64,000 nucleotides of DNA from Dipteronia dyeriana. Taxonomy: Eukaryota > Streptophyta > Magnoliopsida > Sapindales > Sapindaceae. The notes below the pieces were generated by a model. It worked only from the letters and a program-made list of their open reading frames with translations. It ran no database searches and was not told the origin of the DNA. The stretch is taken from the NCBI GenBank assembly GCA_032871835.1, contig CM065301.1, positions 15,641,291-15,705,290 of the forward strand, in the 5' to 3' direction. Below, in pieces: positions 34,561 to 44,575 of this stretch; positions within the stretch are counted from its first letter, which is position 1; every line of letters begins with the position of its first letter. The position numbers and the translations under genes were made by a program.

Positions 34561-35312
34561 TTGAAATGGTTTAAATACTATGGATTCAATTGTATTGGGT
34601 TGTAAATAAATACTATGAACTCAGTTGAATGTCAACAAAAATATATTTTTGCATGCACACTCATGGAAAATCAGCCATGAGAAGGGTAATTTCGCGCAGT
34701 TATCAAAAAACAACTTGCAAAATTGGCTGAATGAACAACTATTAATCTTTGTAGATTTTCCAGGTTTGTTTTAACAATGTAGGTATTCATTCAAACCCAT
34801 ATAATCTTATAGAGAGACAGGGCATGCTTACTAGCTAATGTTGTGTTATCTTGATCTTTCCAAGGGACATCCGTATCAGATTTTTCACCAAAAAAAAAGA
34901 AGAGAAATATTTCGGGCGGGTTTGAGCGATGAAGGAGAATGGGTTTCAGAAAGAATCAAGCAATTTCGAGCGATGAAGGAGATGTTTTGTATGGGCGATA
35001 AAGGAAGGGGGTTGTGGGTTTGAGCGATTGCAAGTGTGGGGGAGTCGTCGATGAACATTGTTTAAAAATGGGAGATGTATTGAGATGAACGTTGTTGAAA
35101 GCAGGAGGGGTTGTTTCGTCACACAAAATTTTAGGGGTAATTTGGTCATTATAGTCATTTAAGTGAGAAGGGTATTTTATCCCATCAATGGACATTTCAT
35201 GCAAAGCAAACATCAAGAAAGGCGATTTTTACGGTTTTTTTTTTTTAGAAGTGAACATTTTTGCTCTTTGAAACTTAGGAAATGCTCTTTATGCAAATCC
35301 CCAAAAATTATA

Positions 35313-38081
35313 TATATATCAGTGTCGTCTTTTATGTGGGCCATTAGATTCAACTGCTTTGCATGTATTTATCCATATTTATCCATAATCTATGACCAAC
35401 ATACAATGAATGCACTGAAGTATTTTACATGAGTGCATACCGAGAAGAAAATGAATATATATATATAGTTATATGTAAATTGATGACGAAAAAGATGAAC
35501 ATTAATCACATAAATAAACATACTTTTTGTTTTAACAAATTGACAATGAAAAGAGAAGAAAAGGATTGAGTAAACAACTATATTGATTTCTAAGTTAGTG
35601 GTTTATAAACTTTTTATATTAATCAATTTAGAAATTGTAGGGGGTGTATTCAATTTTAATTTCAAAAGACCTTTGTAAACTTTAAAAAAAAAAAAACATT
35701 GAGAACATTCTTCTCTCGACATTGCTGGATGAAATCAGTTCCTCCTCAAGTAGTGGAGGGGGCTAATCTCGAGATGGTGGAGATTCTTCCATATGCGTTT
35801 TTAGGATTAAAGACCTTCAAAGCTGGCAGAATGACTAAACTCTGTCGGCGATGCAGACGCCGACATCTTCCACGATAAAGGAGGCCATTAATCCTTCTGT
35901 CGACGTTAGAGAAGGCGAGAGCCTCCTCGGTTGTTCGATAAATGGAGGAGGTAAATCACCCTCTTCCTATATCAGAGGACCTCTCCTCCAATGAAGTCGC
36001 TAGATGAAGCTTTGTCCCGCAACAATGTCACTGGAGGAGGCCCGCCTTCTGTAGCGATCCTGCAACGAAAGAGGCGAGACGACCCTAGCCTCCTTTGTTT
36101 TTTTTTTCTCTTCAAATTTATATTTTTAATAATTACTGAAATCCTATTTAAAAACAAATCTAGGTGGTTTAAAAATAAATAAATAAAAGCTAGAAAAATG
36201 AACATCTTAAAAACAAAGTTTGAAAAATGAAAAAAAAAAATGAAAAAAAGAAGAAGAAAAGGAAATGAAGAAGCTAGAAAAAATGAAAAATGAAGATTAA
36301 AAAATGAAAAATGAATAACCAAACACATTTTCTTTGTTTTTTTATAAGTTGATTATTTCTAGAGATTGAGATTTTCTCCTTCCAATCCATTTTTGTTTTT
36401 TTTATACCTATTTTTCTAAGTACACTTCATATTAAACCACTAATTTTTTAAAATTTAAAAAGAAACTTCGATTTTCTTATTTTTATCTTTTTATATTATT
36501 TTGTAAAGAAATTTCATTTAGTTTTTTTTATATATAAAAATATTTATTTGGAAAACCCTTGTTTTTTTAGTGAAATTTTGATTTTGTTTTTTAAGATTAG
36601 AGAGGTAATTATCAAGACTCGTGAAATTATAAATAAATAATTTTTTATTTTCAATTTTTTTATTATTTTCAATTTCTTTTCTAAACGCAATCCATATTAA
36701 TAAAATTAAACTTAATTTTAAAAGTTTTTCTTTCAATAAAAATAAAAAAATACAAGTTTAAATTTGATTAATAACTTTCATTGTTGTTAACGTTTGCTTC
36801 TAATTGCATGATAACATTCTTCAACATTTTGGACTCAAATAAATCTTCAATGATAAAAAACAATTATATTGTTAAGGTTTATGAGACGTTAAAAAGAGGA
36901 AGATGACTTACCTATTGGTCTTGAACTTTAAGTCCTCATACAATAATTATATTGGCTCCAGTCTCGGTCCGAACCTAAAGTCTGACAGGCTTTGAAATTT
37001 CAGATCAGGCCAGCCCTACCGGACCCTTGTGATACAATCCAGTTGCAATTACACTTAAATTCAGGGGTGCTCCATTGCAATTTGCCCTTATATTGTTTAC
37101 TTTCCGCTGTAAGGGAGGTTTATTAGGCCTAAAATTGGAGGGAATTTGTAAAATTGGAGGGAATATATACAAATCTTTAATTTACTTATTTGTTTTTTAC
37201 TTTTTGAATGTACAATCTTTAATTTAATTCATTAAAATAAAATTTACAAACTTTGTAACAATTGTAACAAAGTCGGTTGATGGTTGATATTAATTTACCT
37301 TATGAGCTCTTTTTTTATCATAATCGTAGTCGATAGAGTTTATAGAATATTCGACTTATATTGAACTCCTGGTTATACTGATCATTGCTTTATTATTATT
37401 ATCATCAACATTGTTGTTTATAGAGTTTATAAGATACTCGGTTTATATTGAGCAACAACACTACATAATTTTATGGTAATCCAGTCAATTCGCAACCTTG
37501 TTCTTTGTATTTTGTTTTTTTTTTTACTATTTTTCTTTGGGCTTTTATGAATTCATTTTCCTTCCAAAGCGTGGCACAGTGAATATGTGTACTCTTTGAT
37601 TTCAGAAGAGTTTTCATTGTTACCATTCTGCTTCATAAGTATTTTTTTTTTCAGAATTCTGTTTTCGATTATTCCAGCAGTGTTTTCAATATTTTTAACT
37701 TCTAAAAACATGAAAATCTTTCTTAAAAAAAACATGAAAAATCAATTTCTCGTTTTCAAATGAATATATATAAAACAGAAAATGAAACAAAATACATTAC
37801 TGAACATGTCCAGAATTTCTAGAGACATCCTCTCAATTGTTTTTTTTTTTAATAAATATCCTCTCATTTGTTGTTATTTTCATTTATCTTTTTTTTTTGG
37901 TCATTGCCACGAGACCCTTAAAGTTAATGAAATTAGCATTGACTTCCGACTTTATCAAATCAGTTTATTAATGGGTCTGATTGTTAAAACCACTAAAATA
38001 ATGGATCAGTTTTGGTTCATGACTTGTGAACAATTTGTGGAAATCAATTTTTGTGTAAATGACATTCATTTAGAATTCATG
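35313..38081. other. Intergenic region, no gene recognised
   Basis: It contains an isolated copy of the 205-bp repeat (35470-35590) and a GC-richer island (35700-36110). The island has repeated GGAGGAGG, CCTCCTC and GAGGCG words with no usable open frame. Homopolymer-rich AT sequence (36110-36780) and a stretch near 36950-37100 with ordinary base composition follow. I cannot assign any of these. Confidence 0.3.
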
Positions 38082-38580
38082 ATTTATTTTTTTTTGAAAC
38101 TGCAACTTTATTGGAAATAATCTGAGAGAAGCAAAACAAAACACCACCAGGTCCTAGCCACGGAACCCACCACAAATAAACCATATAGAGAGACCAAAAC
38201 CACAGAAAGCAGAAGCCAATATACAACACTAAACACGGAGCAATACACCATTAACAGCCGAAGAAAAGAGCCCCAAACAGACCATCAATTAGCTTCAGAA
38301 ATAGAAAAAATGGATCGTGAAGATAGGCAGAGACCAGAACTGCTGCAAAACACCTCAGAAATCACTCCAGACAAGCCTATCCCCACTTTGACAGGATCCT
38401 TCTTTCGCAAGGCTGTCCGCAAAGGAATTCGAGCTCCTTGGCATGAATCTTAAAGAGAGACCTCCAAAGCTATGTAATATGCCTCTGATGTGCAAGCAAG
38501 ACCAATTTGATTTCTCAGCTAATATATCAATTTGTTGCATGTTTCTACCAACCTCTTTACATTATCAAAACAAATTATAA
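38082..38580 (-). mobile_element. 5'-truncated LINE (non-LTR retrotransposon) 3' end
   Basis: The minus-strand frame 38540-38355 ends FMPRSSNSFADSLAKEGSC. The pattern N-x-x-A-D-x-L-A-K is the end of the RNase H domain of plant LINEs. About 260 bp of 3' UTR follow, ending in an A-run (T-run at 38087-38095 on the + strand). AATTCATG flanks both sides (38074-38081 and 38581-38588). A 5' truncation, a terminal A-run and a short target duplication are the usual result of target-primed reverse transcription. Confidence 0.72.
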
Positions 38581-38717
38581 AATTCATGCCAAGTATCAAG
38601 AATGAAAATCTCTAATGGTTTGGATTAAATATAACTAATCACAATAATAATAATAATAAGGTAATTAGTTACAACACTACGACATTAACAAACTAATTAA
38701 AATATCATTCTTCTTAT

Positions 38718-38830
38718 ATGAAACTATTATGTGTATCATGATGCATGGTTTATCTCCCACCATGATCTTGTCATATGACAAAATCATGGTGGGAGATGCA
38801 CGATGCATCCGGTGCATTGTAGTTTCTTTC
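38718..38830. repeat. 110-bp near-perfect hairpin
   Basis: The centre is the palindrome GTCATATGAC at about 38770-38779. Outward, CATCTCCCACCATGAT-like arms pair almost fully, then GATGCAT with ATGCATC, then GAAACTA with TAGTTTC. The stem is about 50 bp with few mismatches and nearly no loop. It could be a tiny MITE; the fold alone would also suit a small-RNA precursor. Confidence 0.75.
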
Positions 38831-39477
38831 CGTTTTATAGAGATAATTAGATAGACTCAAAGATACAATTTTAATAATCTTTTATAAATTCAATAAATGT
38901 TATTTTAAAAATTTATATTCATTGAACTTTAATTAATGTTAATAGAGTCTGTGGAATAATTCCCACAAATTCAACTTTTAATTCAATAGAATATTAAAAA
39001 TAAAAAAGTCGATGGACTTCTATTTTATTATAAGAAAAGTAAAATAAGATAAGGTGATTAACCCATATAATCTTAACATTGAACATTTAATCAACCATAA
39101 AACTAAAATTTCAAGTATACAGTAGATCAACGATCAACCTATATATTGGATTCATAAATATCAACCTATATAAATTTATTACATCATTTAATTTTAATGC
39201 ATAAGATAGTACATTGGTAGTGATAAATTTATTACAACATTTAATTTTAATGCATATATAGGACAATAGATTAGTTGTGATCCTCTGTGACCTCCTTTGT
39301 CTTCATCATGTTACTGATTCAAATATCATGATTCATGGAGAAGAAAATAAGTAATTTTTTGTGTCAATTGTGCCAATTTAATTGGACCTCGAATATGGTT
39401 CAATTTATTAATAGTTTCATAAGAAATATATATATCTGGATTTACTCTTCTTAAATTTATTTTTTTAGGTTAAATGC
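38831..39477. other. AT-rich intergenic sequence
   Basis: No gene or repeat ends are recognised. A 30-bp direct repeat, AAATTTATTACA with TTTAATTTTAATGCATA, occurs at about 39172 and 39226. Confidence 0.3.
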
Positions 39478-39485
39478 ATGTCAAT

Positions 39486-42082
39486 CAATGTTATAGTAAA
39501 CGTCAGGCGCTAGTCGGACGGAGACCCAGCACCTAGCGCCTAGGCCGATTAATCGGGAATTAATCGGTTAGTGAATTTTTTAATTTTTTAATTTTTTGTT
39601 ATAAAAAAAAATCCAATAACAAATAGATTCTAAACCTAAATGATATTAAACTAACTGATTAATGAGTTAAAACAAACACATAGGTCCAACAACAACAGAT
39701 AAGGTCCAAAGAAACCAAAATATCAGGTCCAAATCATAACCACATAATGCCAATAATATAAAAACTTCATCAGTTCAGTCTTGCAATTCGTGACTTCTTG
39801 TTCCAAATCTTCTTCTTGTCCTAATTAGGGGTAGACGTTGATCGGATCAGTTTACTTTTGGAGTGAACCGATAAAAAATCGATACTATTCGGTTTTTAAT
39901 AAAATGATCCGATTGGATCCGATATATAATTGTCAACAGATCAAAAACCGATTGAACAGTACCGGTTCGGTTCGGTTCGGTTCGGGCCCAATTAATGGGC
40001 TTTAATTTATAAAATTTGCTATGGTCTGAAAATTTTTAAAAAAACACAAAAATTTCATATATTGGGATCTATTGGACCGAATATTATTAAATTACTATAT
40101 AAATCCACAATATAAATAAAAACAAGTAAACTTCAAACAATAAGTCCATAACACAATTAAAAACGACTATAAATAATTTAAACAATAAGTCCATACTAGA
40201 ATAATACAAATAAAAACAACTAGAAATCATTCTAACAATAAGTTCATAATACAAATAAAAACAACTAGAAATCATTCTAACAATAAGTCCATAATACAAA
40301 TTAAGTTCATAATACAAAAAAAAAAAAAAAAAAAGCAACCCTTGAATCCAAACTACAATAATGCCCAACAGTCATTGAATCCTTCAAACAATAATACTCA
40401 AACCAAACCAAACCATTGTAAAGCAAACAGAACAAGCCAGTAATCAGTTTTGTCAACAGAACCACTCAAACCAAACCAGCACAGCCAACAAATAAAGCAC
40501 CACTCAAACCAAGCTACTAACTTATTACCAAAATAATAGCCCAAGTTGAATTCCAACTGTGGAATGAGGCTGTAAAATAAACATATTTCTGAAAAATAAT
40601 AGCCTAAGTTTCTAGAAAATGAACATATTTCTGTCAATTCTATATGTTTCCATGACAAGTGAAACCGAAAAAATAAAATAAATAATTGAAACAAAATCGA
40701 AACAGAGGAACATCCAAAAACAAAACAAACCAAAACAAAACAATAGCTCACCAGATCGAAACAAACTTTGTGTTTATATAGATATATATTTCAAATCGAA
40801 ACAAAACAAAAATCATTTGCAATCCGACTGGTTTGGGATTTCGATTTCGATATCGATACAATCTACACTAACGGGCAGAAACCATTTCATCGACAAAATG
40901 GGTCAAACCAGTTTCAGAAGTTTTTGAATTGAAATCGAAATCGAAATCAAAAAATCAAAATCGATTGTAATAGAAATCGAAATCGAAAGAAATCAAAATC
41001 ACTTACGGTCGGTGGAGGAAGAGACCAACCAGATCTCTGATCTAACTTCGAAGACCAAGTCGTCGAGCAAGAGACGATGGCTCACCAAACCAAAAGCAAG
41101 TCGACGAACGTGGATCGAAGAAGTAGGGAAAGGTGGCTCACTAGAACGTTGGACAACAGAGACGGCGAACGACGGACGAGAGATGCCGGACGAGAGAGGG
41201 GGTTGACGGGAGAGACAAAGACGTTGAGAGGAAGAGAGAGAACGAAAGGAACTTAAGAGATTTAGGTTTTTTTTGGTAGAGACGTTGAGAGGCATAAAGA
41301 ACGAAAGAAAAAAAATGGGTTTTTGTTTTTATACCCGTGGTTTTCGGTTCGGTTTTCGGTTTTAGCCACCTAACAGGAAAATTCGGTTTTTTACTTTCTT
41401 AAACCGAACTGAACCGATTTTTTAAAAAAACCGAAAAAAACCGATTTGACCGGTTCGGTTCGGTTCGGTTTAATGGATTTTTGCCCACCCCTAGTCCTAA
41501 CAAATACAAACCCTAGACGGCCGAAGACCGGACGAGTAACGACGGCAGACGACAGCTTTGGATGACGATGGCGACAGATGTGGTTTGTTTTGCTAGCGAT
41601 GGCGATGTCGATCTCGACGAGCTGGCGTCTAGCGATGGCGGCGACAAAAGACGGCAGCTTTTGGCTATCTCGGTGACCGAATGGTGGCGGATGACATGAA
41701 ATTTCTTTGGGCGCATGTCTGTTTTGTTGGGTTTTTTATGTGGTGCTCTGTTTTGGATGGACTCTGGCTTGCTCTTCTTTTTTGTTTCTTCTGATTGCCT
41801 CGATTTTGGATTCCGTGGTTGTTTCTAGATGGCATTGTTGTGCTTTCTCCCTTGGTGTTCTTTGGTTTTCTACTTTAGCCGTCGTTTGGGATTGTGGTGT
41901 TCATTTTTTTTATATATAAAAAATTAACAGGCGCCTAGCCGATTTGTCGATTAACCGGTGATTTGGACGATTAGTCGGAGACCGACTAATGTGGCCGATT
42001 TTGGCCATTTCGCTACGGTAAACCGCCATCTAACCGTATTGAACCGATTAATCGGCCGCCTAGACCGATTACTAGAACACTT
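39486..42082. mobile_element. Non-autonomous hAT element (outer), 2.6 kb with nested insert
   Basis: It starts CAATGTTATAGTAAACG and ends TTACTAGAACACTT. The reverse complement AAGTGTTCTAGTAA matches the left end. Flanks are ATGTCAAT (39478-39485) and ATGTCATT (42083-42090), 7 of 8 identical. GGCGCCTAG, GATTAATCGG and CCGATTAATCGG words crowd both ends (39505-39565 and 41929-42070). A second hAT element (39826-41493) sits inside. Without it the element is about 930 bp and has no transposase. Confidence 0.8.
39826..41493. mobile_element. Non-autonomous hAT element (inner), 1.67 kb
   Basis: It begins TAGGGGTAGACG and ends GCCCACCCCTA, whose reverse complement TAGGGGTGGGC is a widespread plant hAT terminus. 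Flanks are GTCCTAAT (39818-39825) and GTCCTAAC (41494-41501), 7 of 8 identical. Both ends hold runs of GGTTCGGTTCGGTTCGG-like words (39961-39985 and 41340-41470). Interior frames on the minus strand are low in complexity and unlike transposase. Confidence 0.85.
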
Positions 42083-42126
42083 ATGTCATTTAGTATTATT
42101 TTTTGGAAGGTTAATTACAGATTTAC

Positions 42127-42360
42127 AGTTCAACATTTACGCCATCTACTACTAATACCGAAAAAGAATTATTACATGCTATTGATATGTCTACTTTGTC
42201 CTTTCTTAAACGCATAGATAGTGAGACTATTAAACGGAGAATGCAATCTCGTGATGGTCTCTCTATCTCTATCCACACTCCAATTGGTCTGATAGTTAGA
42301 GGGAAGTTAACAAAATCGAGGCAGTGGAATAATATAATCCAAGCAGGCAAAAGAAACTAA
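42127..42360 (+). other. Unrecognised open stretch, possible exon or gene fragment
   Basis: After an acceptor-like TTAATTACAG, a frame stays open for about 75 codons to TAA at 42358. It includes FTPSTTNTEKELLHAIDMS, then FLKRIDSETIKRRMQSRDG and LSISIHTPIGLIVRGKL. The residue mix (K, R, E, S, I) is protein-like, unlike other frames here. The first half resembles a degenerate block at about 42745-42870 (AAAAAGAATTAT, ATTGATA), as if both came from one source. I do not recognise the family. Confidence 0.3.
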
Positions 42361-42369
42361 TTAATTGAG

Positions 42370-43738
42370 ATGATTTTTTTTTTTTTTTTGGAAATTTCTA
42401 TTCTAATTAATAAGTAATTGAGAGTTTAAAGAATTAGCATAAAAAACCAGTCACCCCTTACATTTTGTATAAATTCATGTTATTGAACACATTTATAACA
42501 TATGTGAAAATACAAATGGTAGATAATGATCCTAAAAATCTCACCAAAATTCAAAACATTTCGATTGGAGTATATAAGGATTTTCTATTTACCAAGATAT
42601 GGCACACAGCCTAACACTTACGTATAACACGTAGCTGATTTTCACGACCATAAATAAGATCATATCTTCAGTTTTTTTAGGTTAAAGTTTAGATAGTAAG
42701 TCCTTACTTATGAAAGTAAATCCATATCAATTATTATTGTATTTAGAAGGTTAATTAATATTCAATATTTCAGAAATCTACCTCTAATATGAAAAAGAAT
42801 TATCAAATGCTTCTAATATGAACTAGGATTACCATCTACAATTGATAGGTCTAACCTTTATAACTTCATTCATTTAAAATTTAGAAAGAAATATAACACA
42901 AGTAAAAAATAATAAAACAAAAAATAGATATAACACATTTTAATGGCTTGCTTGTTGGATTTTAATTTGAGTAATACAGCACAACCAAAGTTTTTGTTCA
43001 AAAACCAATTCAAATGGTGTGGCAAACGATTTTTTTTAACCTTTTTATTCACAGTATAATCCTATGTTTTTAATATTAAAAATAAATCACATATCATATC
43101 ATTTGAGTTGATATATATACATATATATTTTATTTATTTTCCTATCTTGTGCGGAACTGGTATCGACTTTTGATTACTTAAAAACAACAATCCATTATTC
43201 AATTTTCAAATTCACACCAACTTATTTCATTGGACTCATCAAGTATTGTAAATTAATATTCGATATAAACAAAAACGAATTCGGATCATTACTGTTCACC
43301 ATACGGAAATTCGAATTCCAGCGGAAGCGGGATCGAACACCTGGAACTAAATCACCGGTCGGAGGACGATCACATCATCGGAAAGTCCCCTCTGATCACA
43401 ATGCAAGAACCCACACTTTGATCTTAGATGGGAGAAAATTCTACAGATTTTCTCCACATCTCTGACTAGTGTTTATTACTCTGTATATTGTTCTATGATG
43501 AACACATGCACTCTGTGTTCTTTTGCACCGAAAATTCACATATTACACGATACTCATATTTGTTGCCTTTGCATATATGCTACCAGAATACACAAATATT
43601 CACTCATACTTTCCCATACATGCCTTGCATTTCACATGTACACACACATGCCTTGCATTTGCACTGCCCACTGCTATACATTCCATGCATTCCTTTTTAA
43701 TACACGAATTGTATATATTGTTATATCAGAATCTAAAA

Positions 43739-43740
<2 letters not shown>
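42370..43740. other. Intergenic region, possible decayed LTR
   Basis: AT-rich until about 43260. Then come 240 bp of balanced composition (43265-43500, with CCAGCGGAAGCGGGATCGAA and GAGAAAATTCTACAG) that read like an LTR fragment or 5' leader. No second copy, primer site or polyprotein is present to confirm this. The frames at 43488-43884 overlap each other in several registers and are not convincing. Confidence 0.25.

Positions 43741-43776
<36 letters not shown>
43741..43776. repeat. (TA)n microsatellite
   Basis: About 17-18 TA units, followed by AATAAAAC. Confidence 0.95.
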
Positions 43777-43779
<3 letters not shown>

Positions 43780-44070
43780 AAACTGCTATACAAGTTGACA
43801 CATGGGCTTCACATGTATTGGGCTAGGTTGCTTGGGCTTTGCATATATGCCATGGGCTTGGGTTTGGTCCATTTGGGTGTATAATGGATCTCCAACCCAT
43901 ACCCAAATATACCAACAAGTATAAACAATCTTTGTGATGTTTAACACTTCCATAGTACCATTACTTATAGTAATATCATGACACTAATATCAACTCAAAT
44001 ATTTATCACCACTGTACAGTAATTGGGTTAGGCTTGACATCGATCGGGTATTGATATATTTGTTACTCTT

Positions 44071-44555
44071 TGTCACGGGGTTAAAGTTTGCGCAGCTAAC
44101 CCGTGCGGCACTTAGACAATTTCTGGGCGAGATTGTTAAGTAAGCCTTGCTTGATCACTCTCAAAGGCTAGAGAGACTAGAGAAGGACTAGAAGAGCTTT
44201 GTAGGAAAATAAGGCAAAGTGTATTGCTATGAGAAAGCTTTACAATGCTTTGAGTATTCTTGGCTTGGATGCCTTACAAATGAGAGGGGCTACCTATTTA
44301 TAGTGGTTCACCTCCTCAATGAATGTTCTATACTACTCTAGGAGATTGAGTCTCCAGAATGTTCTGCATGTATCTAGGTTTCTCTACAAGTATTCATAAC
44401 CCTAGATATTTACAAGAGAGTTCTAGAATGTTACTAGAGTCTTCCAAGGATGACCTTGCTAGATGAGTGGAGAAGACTCTAGAATCTTCCAAGGCTTGCG
44501 CCTAACTTTGGGCTTTGTTTGGGCTCCTTGGATCAAAATTGGGCAGGCAGTGACA
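44071..44555 (-). repeat. 3' LTR of the chromovirus
   Basis: 485 bp, 98% identical to its partner at 49245-49730. The minus strand reads from TGTCACTGCC to ACCCCGTGACA. A TATTTATA box-like string lies mid-LTR (44294-44301 region; TATAAATAGG on the minus strand), a plausible promoter TATA box for element transcription. Confidence 0.95.
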
Positions 44556-44575
44556 TCCTCCCCCACTTAAGCTCG

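Larger units (their letters stand above)
21548..35302. mobile_element. Proposed 13.75-kb composite Mutator-like element
   Basis: Both edges carry inverted similar sequence. Left 21570-21605 (TTCCTAAGTTTGAAAGAGC, AAAAATGTCCACTTCT) matches the reverse complement of 35248-35282 with about two differences in 35 bases. Weaker similarity extends outward to the tips (right tip reads GGGGATTTGCATAAAGAGC inward) and inward through ACCCTTTAAGTCA-like blocks. The 10-bp string AAAAATTATA flanks both tips (21538-21547, 35303-35312), as in Mutator-like elements with 9-10 bp duplications. The arms contain minisatellites in opposite orientation, and the interior holds a DUF1985-like remnant, as in Kaonashi-type MULEs. 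No MULE transposase is seen. The duplication is AT-rich, so chance cannot be excluded. Confidence 0.6.

Noticed and set aside
40999..41295. 98-residue minus-strand frame
   Set aside because: Inside a non-autonomous hAT, overlapped by a frame on the other strand, no domain.
43488..43884. Three overlapping + strand frames rich in H, C, Y
   Set aside because: All three registers are open over the same CA-rich DNA, a composition effect.
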